This document shows positions 27,201 to 35,070 of a stretch of DNA of 64,000 nucleotides, one piece after another. Source of the stretch: Aquimarina algiphila (GTDB taxonomy: Bacteria; Bacteroidota; Bacteroidia; Flavobacteriales; Flavobacteriaceae). Under the pieces are notes generated by a model. The model was not told the origin of the DNA. It ran no database searches and worked only from the letters and a program-made list of their open reading frames with translations. The first letter of the stretch is position 1. Every line of letters starts with the position of its first letter. The stretch spans positions 1 to 64,000 of the forward strand of contig NZ_VLNR01000026.1 in the NCBI RefSeq assembly GCF_007489275.1, in the 5' to 3' direction. A program made the translations under genes and the position numbers.

Positions 27201-27463
27201 TATATGATGCCTCCTATTTAAAAATGCGCCAGTTTGAGATCGGATATTCATTTAGTCTTGATGAAAATAAGATAAACTTCTTAAAAGGAAGTGCGGATTT
27301 TAAGGTTTCACTGGTTGGCAAAAACCTATTTGCGATTAGTGATATTCCTCATTTTGATCCAGAACAGTTAGCAGTACAAGGGCAAGGACTAGTTAGCGGT
27401 GTGGAAGATTTATCATATGCTACATCAAGAAGTTTTGGACTCAAATTAGGTGTTAATTTCTAA
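24242..27463 (+). CDS. SusC/RagA-family TonB-dependent outer-membrane receptor
   Basis: 1073 residues from the ATG at 24242. A signal peptide ends SYAQ. A carboxypeptidase-regulatory beta-sandwich follows (about 22-100; VTGTVTSSIDGTSLPFVNI), then the SusC linker LEEVVVTALN, a plug domain (IIIRGEQSF, FIVDGTPINN, SVLKGPSAAALYGTRASNGVI) and a 22-strand-type barrel to the C-terminus. It imports a ligand captured by the adjacent SusD-like lipoprotein using TonB energy. The neighbouring symporter and DUF2064 gene do not look like polysaccharide-degradation partners, so the cargo is probably a small molecule. Confidence 0.92.
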   Translation: MKHFLLGLTLCLISCSYAQNSVTGTVTSSIDGTSLPFVNIVIKNTNQGTTSDIDGNYTIEINDQNVILIFSSLGFKTKEVFVGNQSTINLILEEGSTGLEEVVVTALNREREAKELGYAIQSIGPSAIAEVKSVNFLDNLAGKIAGVTITPGGATGVGSSSKIIIRGEQSFTNNNPLFIVDGTPINNNTVFNFTNEAAAGFQEVDFGNGAMEVNPDDIASVSVLKGPSAAALYGTRASNGVIIINTKDGSKSKGLGISINSSIFIDTAFQLPQFQNEYGQGNSGQFEFVDGLGGGINDNITYSWGPRLNQGTLIPQFDSPVTLADGTIVRGGDTSLYNGIPITATPFVSNPDNLKDFYETGVTTINNVSISSGFDKGNYRLSFTDLRSESIIPGVNLDRKTVAARLGFSPTDKTKVTTSINYVNTSSDNRPSNGYGSENVNYSLVAWGPRSLNIDNLQQYWQPGLEGVQQYSFNYTFFDNPYFILSENRNSFNRDRVFGNIAVRQQLTKNFNITIRTGMDYSKEDRQFLRNFSTNRFRNGAYAEHDVFYREINTDFLFNYTKKIKDFDIDVSVGGNRLDQKAKTTQTQTTQLAQPGIFSFNNAASPIESFGFESEKRINSLYGLLKIGYKDYLYLDITGRNDWSSALATPFSADNTSFFYPSVSTSFILSNVVKLPKMISFAKLRFSAAQVGNDTNPYQTSGAFVSQTAVNSQPTFSNQDFIPNPDLKPEKTTSFEFGTDLRFFKDRLNLDVTYYNSLTKDQILSLPIPISSGFSQQVVNGGEVRSKGLEIVLDAIPVKSENLQWNTTVNFSKNVSTIESLPQQDGRITLAYSRVYDNPDQTVWFQVEEGGRIGDFYGTGYLRNENGDFVLTSEGRFIADPTLKKLGNYNPDFVVGLTNHFSYKNWDVDFVLDWRQGGELVSRTLSLAAVGGQLEETAFRPEEGIIAQGVVNTGTAENPVYVPNTTAVTPESFYRQFYDRNHEENNVYDASYLKMRQFEIGYSFSLDENKINFLKGSADFKVSLVGKNLFAISDIPHFDPEQLAVQGQGLVSGVEDLSYATSRSFGLKLGVNF

Positions 27464-27498
27464 TCGTACGACGGTAGTGAATTGTTAAAAATAAAAGA

Positions 27499-28929
27499 AT
27501 GAAAAAATACATATATATTATTTTGAGCAGCATATTTTTTATTGGCTGTACTTCAGATTTTGAAGATATAAATACGAATCCTAATGCGCCTGTTGATGTA
27601 CAACCTAGCTTATTGCTTAGACAAGTAATCTATGATTATGGAGAACAGATGTCTTATGAAGGTTTTGTTGCAGGTAATTTACTAGGACAGCATTTAACAG
27701 CATTGGATTTTAATTTATTTGATCGTCATGCACTCAATTCTCCACAATTGGGAGGGAATCCCTGGTCGATTTTTTATAAAAACCTTCGGGATAATGAACT
27801 CATTATAAGAAAATCGAGAACATCAGAGACTTTTGCTGTATATGAAGGACCTGCTTTAATTTTTAAAGCATACATGACAATGGCGTTAACAGATCTTTTT
27901 GGAGATGTACCTTATAGTGAGGCTTTTACAGGAGATGTCGGAGTGGTAAGACCAATTTATGATACGCAAGAAGATATTTATCTGGCTGAAGGAGGAATTT
28001 TGGATAATCTGGAAAAAGGTATAGAGGCAATCAATATGTATTCTGGAGTAATTACTTTGGAAGGTGATATTCTATATAATGGAAATTTGGATAATTGGAT
28101 TAAGTTTGCCAATTCTTTAAGAATTAAAGCATTGATACGAATATCTTCACAAGAAAATATAGCGACAACGCTGCAGGATATCGTAACTGAAGGTAATTAT
28201 ATAAAAACCAATACAGAAAATGCCATTTTCGAGTTTACCGATGGAGAGCCGAATAATTTTAGAATGGCCAGATTGAGAGCTGGAGATTTTAATAATTTTG
28301 TGATGTCAGAGACTATAGAAGATGTCCTGACTGGATTAAATGATCCTCGTGTAAATGTATTATTCAGGTCATTTGGTAATGCAACCGGTATAGCATATAA
28401 TGGATTGGTTAACGGTATTGATGCTTCTCAGACAACAATTTCTTTATCTGATTACTCACTTGCGGGAACTGTATTTAGAGAAAACACAGGTGATCTTAAT
28501 GCCAATTATATGACAGCCTGGGAAACTAGTTTTTTATTAGCTGAAGCTACATTAAAAGGAATTATTACAGAAAATGCACAGACATTATATGAAGAAGGAG
28601 TAGCACAAGCTTTTGAGTATTGGAATACCGAATTACCATCAAATTATTTAGCAACCACAGCAGCATATAATAGTACCAGTGCATTAGAACAAATTATTAC
28701 CCAGAAATGGATAGCCAATACAATTAATGGTTATGAGGGATGGATAGAGTATCGCAGAACGGGTTTTCCTGTTCTTAAAAACGTTTCTGCTAGTTTAAAT
28801 AATGGAGTAATTCCTATAAGAATGCCATATCCGGCAGAAGAAGCTACGCTTAATACTACTAATTATAATAGAGCAGCAGAGAGAACCGATAACAATAGTA
28901 TCAATTTTCCGGTATGGTGGGATCAATAG
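27499..28929 (+). CDS. SusD/RagB-like surface lipoprotein
   Basis: 476 residues; signal peptide with lipobox FIGC (Cys17) followed by DFEDINTNPN, typical of SusD-like_2 (PF12771) proteins. The helical ligand-binding fold continues through DLFGDVPYSEAF and the WIANTINGYEGWIEYRRTGFP signature near the C-terminus. It caps the SusC partner 35 bases upstream. Ligand unknown. Confidence 0.9.
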   Translation: MKKYIYIILSSIFFIGCTSDFEDINTNPNAPVDVQPSLLLRQVIYDYGEQMSYEGFVAGNLLGQHLTALDFNLFDRHALNSPQLGGNPWSIFYKNLRDNELIIRKSRTSETFAVYEGPALIFKAYMTMALTDLFGDVPYSEAFTGDVGVVRPIYDTQEDIYLAEGGILDNLEKGIEAINMYSGVITLEGDILYNGNLDNWIKFANSLRIKALIRISSQENIATTLQDIVTEGNYIKTNTENAIFEFTDGEPNNFRMARLRAGDFNNFVMSETIEDVLTGLNDPRVNVLFRSFGNATGIAYNGLVNGIDASQTTISLSDYSLAGTVFRENTGDLNANYMTAWETSFLLAEATLKGIITENAQTLYEEGVAQAFEYWNTELPSNYLATTAAYNSTSALEQIITQKWIANTINGYEGWIEYRRTGFPVLKNVSASLNNGVIPIRMPYPAEEATLNTTNYNRAAERTDNNSINFPVWWDQ

Positions 28930-28947
28930 TAAAATAAGGATTGTTTG

Positions 28948-30291
28948 ATGAAAGAAATCGAAATTTGGCAATGGAGTTTAATTGTACTTTCTAGTCTTTT
29001 GTTTTTCTGGTGGTCTCCATTAGCAAAAACAAGGGAACAGTTTTATCAGGCTAGTAAGAACGAAAAGCAGCGACCTACATTATGGATGCTAACAGGAAGT
29101 CTGGTTATTTCCTGGATCTTTGCCAAAAGTATTACGAATGCCGCCAATTTGGGGTTGAGTTTTGGAATTGTTGGTGGAGTAGCATACGCAGGGTATTATC
29201 TCTCATTTGCAATTGCTGGAGTCATTATATATCAATTACGAACCAAAGGAGGGTTTAAAAGTATACATCACTTTTTAGGATCACGCTTCGGGCAAGGGTC
29301 TGTATTGCTTTTTTCTGTATTAATTGGTTTTCGGTTGTTTAATGAGGTGTGGTCCAATACAATGGTGATAGGATCCTATTTTGGAACTGTAGGAAGCTCA
29401 TCTTATTACTTAGCTATCATTGTTTTTACGGTATTAACACTTGCTTATGCATTAAAAGGAGGCTTGAGTAGTAGTATTTTTACAGATGTGATACAGATGG
29501 GGTTATTTTCTATACTGTTATGTATTATATTATGGAATATATTCGAGGTAAAAGATTTCTCTATTAAGGATGTTGCATTATCCGGAGAATGGACAATGGC
29601 TTTAGGGGGAAATTTATTACTTGCAGCAATCATACAATCATTTAGTTATCCGTTTCATGATCCTGTATTGACCGATAGAGGATTTATAAGTGCTCCAAAA
29701 ACAACACTAAAGAGTTTTTTATGGGCTACTGTGCTGGGTGGATTATGTATTATTTTGTTTAGTGTTGTAGGTGTTTTTGCAAAACAACAAGGAATTGAAG
29801 GACAAGCTGCCGTAGCAGTAAGTAAGACTTTTGGAGTGTTCATACTCCTGATAGTAAATTTTATTATGATTACATCTGCTGCTTCTACATTAGATTCTAC
29901 TTTTTCATCGTCGGCAAAACTCATAGCTATTGATTTAAAATTAGGAAAGGAAGTATCTTTTGGACGTTGGATGATGGTCATTGTTGCTATTATAGGGACA
30001 ATACCAGTATTTCTTAATGCAGAAATTTTATCAGCTACTACAATTAGTGGTACGATGGTGATTGGATTAACACCTATATTTTTGTGCTGGAAAAAAGAAG
30101 TCCCTAAAATCAGTTTTTTCTTATCTGTGGGTAGCGGATTAGTATTTGGAGTACTATTAGTTTTTGATATATTTCCACAGCAATTCATATTTACTACTGG
30201 GAAATATGCAGATTTATTATGGGTAAATATTTGGGGATTGATAGTTTGTTTCATTTTATATTTTATACCAACATGGATAAAAAAACGATAA
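28948..30291 (+). CDS. Sodium:solute symporter family protein
   Basis: 447 residues with about 12 to 13 membrane helices. SSS-family features include the unwound first core helix (SLVISWIFAKS), GGLSSSIFTDVIQMG, and the TSAASTLDSTFSSSAKL segment equivalent to the Na2-site Ser/Thr region. It follows the SusD gene by 18 bases, so a substrate taken through SusC/SusD is probably moved across the inner membrane here with sodium. Substrate not predictable. Confidence 0.85.
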   Translation: MKEIEIWQWSLIVLSSLLFFWWSPLAKTREQFYQASKNEKQRPTLWMLTGSLVISWIFAKSITNAANLGLSFGIVGGVAYAGYYLSFAIAGVIIYQLRTKGGFKSIHHFLGSRFGQGSVLLFSVLIGFRLFNEVWSNTMVIGSYFGTVGSSSYYLAIIVFTVLTLAYALKGGLSSSIFTDVIQMGLFSILLCIILWNIFEVKDFSIKDVALSGEWTMALGGNLLLAAIIQSFSYPFHDPVLTDRGFISAPKTTLKSFLWATVLGGLCIILFSVVGVFAKQQGIEGQAAVAVSKTFGVFILLIVNFIMITSAASTLDSTFSSSAKLIAIDLKLGKEVSFGRWMMVIVAIIGTIPVFLNAEILSATTISGTMVIGLTPIFLCWKKEVPKISFFLSVGSGLVFGVLLVFDIFPQQFIFTTGKYADLLWVNIWGLIVCFILYFIPTWIKKR

Positions 30292-31142
30292 ATCTGGGAG
30301 AAATAAGAGGTAAGGTATTACTGTTTGGAGGAGTATATAGCAATTTACAAGCTTTAGAAAGTTTGATTACTATAGCAGAAAAGGAAGGAATCTCTCCCAA
30401 AAATTGTTTCTGTACCGGTGATATAGTTGGATATTGTGCACAACCAGAAGAGACAGTAGATCGTTTTATAAGTTGGGGAGCACAATCTATTATTGGTAAT
30501 GTAGAAGAACAATTACGATCAGGAGCGCTGGATTGTGGCTGTGATTTTAGTGTAGGTTCCAGGTGTGATAACTTCTCTAAAGAGTGGTATCCTTTTGCTC
30601 AAAAAGAATTGTCAAAAGATTCTATTGATTGGATGAAAGGATTACCAAACCATATCTCGTTCGTTTTTTCAGGTAAAAAGGTAACTTTAGTTCATGGGAG
30701 CTATGATCATATTTCAGAATTTATATTCAGATCATCTCCTTGGGAAATAAAACAACAATCTTTTGATGTCGTTAAAAGTGATATTATAGTGGCCGGGCAT
30801 TGTGGATTGCCATTTTATGATATTCATAAAGAATTACTTTGGTTAAATCCTGGGGTAATTGGTATGCCGGCAAATGAAGGAAAAACAAGGGTTTGGTATG
30901 CAGTTATGGATGACCTTAATGGTTTTTCTTTCCGATATCATACCTTAGAGTATGATAATCAAACGGCTAATGAACTAATGTTATCCAGAGGTCTGCCAAA
31001 AGAATATGCACATACATTGCAAACAGGTTTATGGGATAACATGCAAATTCTTCCTGAAGAAGAAAAAATGTTATGTGGAAATGATATTAATGATACTATA
31101 ATGATGAAGCATGAAAAAAATAAAAATCAGGAGGTGATCTGA
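30273..31142 (+). CDS. Metallophosphoesterase-like protein with an altered metal site
   Basis: 289 residues from the ATG at 30273, overlapping the symporter by 19 bases; an earlier start would overlap further. The YfcE-like calcineurin fold is clear: GDIVGYCAQP (D50), GNVE (N76), VHGSYDH (H141), AGHCGLP (H176) and LNPGVIGMP. The first metal motif, normally GDxHSN, reads GGVYSN, so both the Asp (now G20) and His (now Y22) are lost. An inserted Cys cluster (C88, C90, C98) is unusual for the family. It may bind one metal, use the cysteines, or be non-catalytic. Confidence 0.8.
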   Translation: MDKKTINLGEIRGKVLLFGGVYSNLQALESLITIAEKEGISPKNCFCTGDIVGYCAQPEETVDRFISWGAQSIIGNVEEQLRSGALDCGCDFSVGSRCDNFSKEWYPFAQKELSKDSIDWMKGLPNHISFVFSGKKVTLVHGSYDHISEFIFRSSPWEIKQQSFDVVKSDIIVAGHCGLPFYDIHKELLWLNPGVIGMPANEGKTRVWYAVMDDLNGFSFRYHTLEYDNQTANELMLSRGLPKEYAHTLQTGLWDNMQILPEEEKMLCGNDINDTIMMKHEKNKNQEVI

Positions 31143-31232
31143 AACGTATAGTTTAATAAATTTAATGTTTAACCAAAGATATTATTACAGTGCAGCTATA
31201 GCATATATGTTTACCATCCAAACCATCAGTAT

Positions 31233-32114
31233 ATGTCCAAAGAAATCCCAAATATTTCATTTAAGACTCAATATCCAGAAATAAAGGGGATAGAGATATT
31301 TTTATTTGAAGACTTAATTGAAAGAAAGGATAATTTGGATCATAATCCAGAAAAAGCACACCAGCTAGAATTTTATATGTTAGCTTTTTATACTAGTGGA
31401 ACAATGCAGCATTTGGTAGATTTTACTTGGCATGAAGTACAAGAGAATACTATTGTCTATTTGGTTAAAGGACAAGTTAACGCATTCAATTTCAAGAAAA
31501 ATGTGAAAGGTTTTATCATACTTTTTACCGAAGAGTATTTTAATGAGAGATTAAATCACCTTCCGAGTGATGCTGTAATTAGATTATTTACTTCGCATTT
31601 ATTTTCTCCAAAAATTAAAATTCCTGAAAGCTCAAGTGTAAACAATTATATTCAATTATTATATAAGGAGTTTTATGATGAGGATGATAGTCAGTACAAT
31701 AAAAAGAATATTATCAATTATTTATATAACATTCTCTTCTCAAAATTAGAACAACTACAGCAATATCAGACATTCTATCTTAAAGACTCTGGTAAACTCA
31801 ACACTTTTTTAAAATTCAAATCACTCTTAGAAAATAATTTTTATAAAAGTAGAAATGCCGATTTCTACGCTTCCGAATTGCACATTTCTTACAAACATTT
31901 GAATACCATTTGCAAAGAGATTATAAATATTACTGCCAAAAAGTTTATAGATGAATTTATTATCCTAAAAGCAAAAAGGAGCCTGATAAATTCATCTATA
32001 AAAAGTACTCAATTGGCTTTTTCTATGGGATTTGAAGAATCCAGTAACTTTGTCAAATACTTCAAGAAACATACGGGATTAACCCCAAATATGTTTAAAA
32101 AACTGCATGATTAG
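31233..32114 (+). CDS. AraC-family transcriptional regulator
   Basis: 293 residues. An N-terminal cupin-like sensory domain (about 20-160) is followed by the two-helix-turn-helix AraC domain (about 195-290; ADFYASELHISYKHLNTICKE, TQLAFSMGFEESSNFVKYFKKHTGLTP), the second half matching the consensus closely. It stands between the symporter operon and a SnoaL-like lipoprotein gene transcribed in the same direction, which is its most likely target. Confidence 0.9.
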   Translation: MSKEIPNISFKTQYPEIKGIEIFLFEDLIERKDNLDHNPEKAHQLEFYMLAFYTSGTMQHLVDFTWHEVQENTIVYLVKGQVNAFNFKKNVKGFIILFTEEYFNERLNHLPSDAVIRLFTSHLFSPKIKIPESSSVNNYIQLLYKEFYDEDDSQYNKKNIINYLYNILFSKLEQLQQYQTFYLKDSGKLNTFLKFKSLLENNFYKSRNADFYASELHISYKHLNTICKEIINITAKKFIDEFIILKAKRSLINSSIKSTQLAFSMGFEESSNFVKYFKKHTGLTPNMFKKLHD

Positions 32115-32180
32115 AAATGTAGGTTCGATATTAACCTATTTTACGTCAACATTAACCCACGATACTTCATATTCTCACGC

Positions 32181-32188
32181 TAATTTTG
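32181..32188 (+). promoter_or_regulatory. -7 promoter element of the SnoaL-like lipoprotein gene
   Basis: TAATTTTG matches TAnnTTTG and ends 24 bases before the ATG at 32213. No -33 TTG is at the right distance, which fits activation by the adjacent AraC protein. Confidence 0.45.
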
Positions 32189-32212
32189 TGCTATAATCAA
32201 AACTTAAAAAGT

Positions 32213-33079
32213 ATGAAATACTCAATCATAGTGTTGCTTATGCTTGCTACGGTGGCTTGCAATGCAAAAAAAGAAGTAAAACCAATAAAACAAGAAGAAA
32301 AGATGGAATTATCTAATAAAGAAAAAGCAGTAGCATTATTAAACAGCTTTAATACAGGAGACCAAACAGCAATAGGGTACATCAATCCAAATAAATATAT
32401 CCAACATAATTTGGCTGTGGGTGATGGTTTATCAGGTTTTGGAGCCATAATGAAGAATGCTCCCGAAGGAGGTTTTAAAGCTAATGTAGTACGAGCATAC
32501 CAAGATGAAGAATATGTATTTATCCATACGATTTATGACTTTTTTGGACCAAAAATCGGTTTCGATATATTTAGATTTGAAGAAGGTCTGATTGTAGAGC
32601 ATTGGGATAATTTGACTGCAGTAACTCCTGCAAATCCAAGTGGACATACTCAAACTGATGGTCCCACAAAACCTGAAAGTTTAAATAAAACAGAAACCAA
32701 TAAAGCTTTGGTGAAAGATTTTATTTCAGCGATTTTAATGAAAGGCGAAATGGATAAAATAGGGAACTTTATTAATGAAGGTGCAGAGAATTATATACAA
32801 CATAATTCTGTTATCGCTGATGGATTATCAGGACTAGGTCAAGCATTAGAGGGAATGGCGAAAGAAGGAATTGCTATGGAGTATTCGACTATTCATAAAG
32901 TATTGGGAGAAGGTAATTTTGTACTTTCCGTCAGTGAAGGTAAACTTGGAGGTATTCCAACTTCATATTATGATCTTTTTCGTGTAGAAGATGGAAAAAT
33001 TGTTGAACATTGGGATATCGTTGAAACCATATTACCAGAAGCAGAAAGAAAAAACAACAACGGAAAGTTTAATTTTTAA
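32213..33079 (+). CDS. Lipoprotein with tandem SnoaL-like domains
   Basis: 288 residues from the ATG at 32213 (an upstream TTG lacks a signal peptide). The lipobox ATVAC gives Cys16. Two SnoaL/NTF2-like domains follow (about 35-140 and 160-275), each with YIQHN, DGLSG, DxFRxExGxIVEHWD, clearly an internal duplication. Such domains are found in polyketide cyclases and in many secreted stress proteins of unknown activity. Likely controlled by the AraC gene upstream. Confidence 0.85.
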   Translation: MKYSIIVLLMLATVACNAKKEVKPIKQEEKMELSNKEKAVALLNSFNTGDQTAIGYINPNKYIQHNLAVGDGLSGFGAIMKNAPEGGFKANVVRAYQDEEYVFIHTIYDFFGPKIGFDIFRFEEGLIVEHWDNLTAVTPANPSGHTQTDGPTKPESLNKTETNKALVKDFISAILMKGEMDKIGNFINEGAENYIQHNSVIADGLSGLGQALEGMAKEGIAMEYSTIHKVLGEGNFVLSVSEGKLGGIPTSYYDLFRVEDGKIVEHWDIVETILPEAERKNNNGKFNF

Positions 33080-33113
33080 ATAAAATCGACTTTTTTAAAG
33101 AATAATAGATAGT

Positions 33114-33149
33114 AAAAAAGGTTGCTTGATTACAAAGACAACCTTTTTT
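33114..33149 (+). terminator. Intrinsic terminator
   Basis: AAAAAAGGTTG at 33114-33124 pairs with CAACCTTTTTT at 33139-33149. It lies 34 bases after the SnoaL-like gene stop. Confidence 0.85.
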
Positions 33150-33153
33150 ATCA

Positions 33154-33704
33154 AAATTACCTTTTGTAGATATGCATGCTGGTGATGCACTTCCTAAAGT
33201 TTCACAAAAAGGATGTGAAATGGTATTGGCAATGGGATTTGATTATTCGATTATTTTTAATGTTTCTGAGGAACAACTAAAAAAACCTAGTTTATATTGT
33301 TCATAAGAAGCCTTCCATCGCAAGATTCCATCTGTGGATATCGAATGTGGACGATTGGGTATTCCTACCAAAACTGAAATTGATCGAATTGTAAATGGAA
33401 TGTTCTCATTGTTTATGAACTTAAAAATGATTAACTCAAACAAACAATCCGATTTAACGAAAACAAAACCCATAATAATTGATAAATGATTTATGATAAA
33501 AGTAACTCAACCAGACTCTTCTATACTGAAAAAAAGGCTGGTAATTTAATTGAAAAGAGAGAGCCGGTTGGTTACATTACGATTTTTTTTGGTAACAAAT
33601 TAGAGGATATTAAAGCATCGCAAAACAGTATGATACTTTATATGATAGGTACTCCACCCATCAATAAAGATGAAACCATTATGAATATTGCTATAATTCC
33701 TTAA
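33154..33704 (+). pseudogene. Decayed aspartoacylase/succinylglutamate desuccinylase-like gene
   Basis: Only the C-terminal two-thirds is recognisable. PFVDMHAGDA near 33160 matches the family's DxHGGD region, KIPSVDIECGRLGIP follows, and after a frame change VGYITIFFGNKLEDI and ILYMIGTPPINKDET match the C-terminal beta domain. There is an in-frame TAA at 33304-33306, a TGA at 33487-33489 and a frameshift before about 33520. The N-terminal zinc-binding part is missing. The gene cannot produce a full enzyme. Confidence 0.75.
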
Positions 33705-33723
33705 GTTTTTAAAAGTTTTTTCA

Positions 33724-35070
33724 TTATAAACGCCGTACCATTGGTATTGAAATTAACATCATAAACACTGATGCTAATAATAAGGGTAACATATCCTGTA
33801 CGGGTTTTAAATTAGCTTTTGTGTTATAATATTCAGGAGTAAATTGATTCCAATCAATAGTATCCGCATGCTGCTCTTCAAATATTTTTGGATAGAAAAA
33901 AAGCCTTAACCTCTCATGAAACGCCTCGGTTTCATTAAGGTATTCTATATGTTGACTCATACTGGTGCCTGCTGATAGATTAAAGGCCAATTGGATATAC
34001 ATATTAGGGATTACTGATGCAATTTGCTTACTAGTGCGCTCCCGTAACTCGATCTTTTCACTTAAGGCATTCTGCTGAGTCTTTGAGTCATCATCTCCCA
34101 TTTGTTGCATTGCATAATACCATAACCAATTAAATCCATCTGTAGGATATCCGTATTTTTTAAATTGTGGATAATGCTGATAAAACTTTTCAATTGTAGC
34201 CAACTTATCAGTATCCCATTTAGTATGATACCCATCTCGTTGTGCTATTGCAGTACTTAAAGCTTCAGGTACGGGATATTTTGAAGATATATAAGCATTG
34301 ATTCCAGCAGGTAATAGAACAATTAAAACCAGCCAAATCGATAGCAGTAACAGTGCATTAAAACCAGAAGACTTCTTAAAAACAATAACAAAAAAAGTGA
34401 GTGTAAACCAAAATATGATATATAGCATAGATAATCCCAGTATAGAAAGAAAACCGCTATTTATAGGTATATTGAGTATAAATTTTGCAAGGCAAAAAAG
34501 GAATATCAATGCCACAAATAATAACCCTAATCTGATCAAAAGTTTGGAAACAATAAATCCTAGTTTGGATTTCGTTTGAATCGACATCAGGCGCCAGGTA
34601 CCGGTTTCTGTCTCTTCAGAAATAACATTAAAGGTTAAAACAATAACCAATAGAGGGAATAAATAGATAATTACAAAAGAAAGATCAAGATTGCCAGATT
34701 GTAAATTCATAGGATTGACCAAATCGGTATCAAACTTTTGCGCTTCAAAGGTTTTGATTGTAATTCGTTTAACTGTAGGATTGATATCTCCTTGACCAAT
34801 AGATATTCCTGCCAATGGATTTAAAGTATTGATATGGGCAAACTTCAAATAATATAATAACAATCCTAAATCCTCATTATGAAGAGACACTTGTCGATCA
34901 AAATGTTGCTCTTGATACATTTTTACTTCAGTAATTGCTTCTTGTTGTCGTGAGAGGTGTTTGCTCCCAATGATTATAGATAAGATACCCAATAATGTAA
35001 TTAGCAATAAACTAATCCAGACTTCTTTTGACCGAATGCATTGTTGCAAAAATAACCTGTATTTTATCAT
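33724..35070 (-). CDS. ABC transporter permease (DUF3526), type B
   Basis: 448 residues with about six membrane helices and a large extracytoplasmic loop after the first one (about 35-140). SEETETGTWRLMSIQTKSKLGF after helix two is typical of ABC-2/NosY-like permeases with DUF3526. It overlaps the companion permease start by four bases (ATGA). With that protein and the ATPase further upstream it should form an ABC-2-type transporter. Direction and cargo are not known; linkage to a TonB receptor suggests metal or metallophore handling. Confidence 0.8.
   Translation of the reverse strand: MIKYRLFLQQCIRSKEVWISLLLITLLGILSIIIGSKHLSRQQEAITEVKMYQEQHFDRQVSLHNEDLGLLLYYLKFAHINTLNPLAGISIGQGDINPTVKRITIKTFEAQKFDTDLVNPMNLQSGNLDLSFVIIYLFPLLVIVLTFNVISEETETGTWRLMSIQTKSKLGFIVSKLLIRLGLLFVALIFLFCLAKFILNIPINSGFLSILGLSMLYIIFWFTLTFFVIVFKKSSGFNALLLLSIWLVLIVLLPAGINAYISSKYPVPEALSTAIAQRDGYHTKWDTDKLATIEKFYQHYPQFKKYGYPTDGFNWLWYYAMQQMGDDDSKTQQNALSEKIELRERTSKQIASVIPNMYIQLAFNLSAGTSMSQHIEYLNETEAFHERLRLFFYPKIFEEQHADTIDWNQFTPEYYNTKANLKPVQDMLPLLLASVFMMLISIPMVRRL

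Noticed and set aside
29655..30254. 199-codon minus-strand frame inside the symporter gene
   Set aside because: Antisense to a clear membrane transporter; composition reflects the opposite strand and there is no plausible start or motif.
33486..33704. Separate 72-residue gene
   Set aside because: Its product aligns with the C-terminal part of the aspartoacylase-like family, continuing the broken frame upstream.
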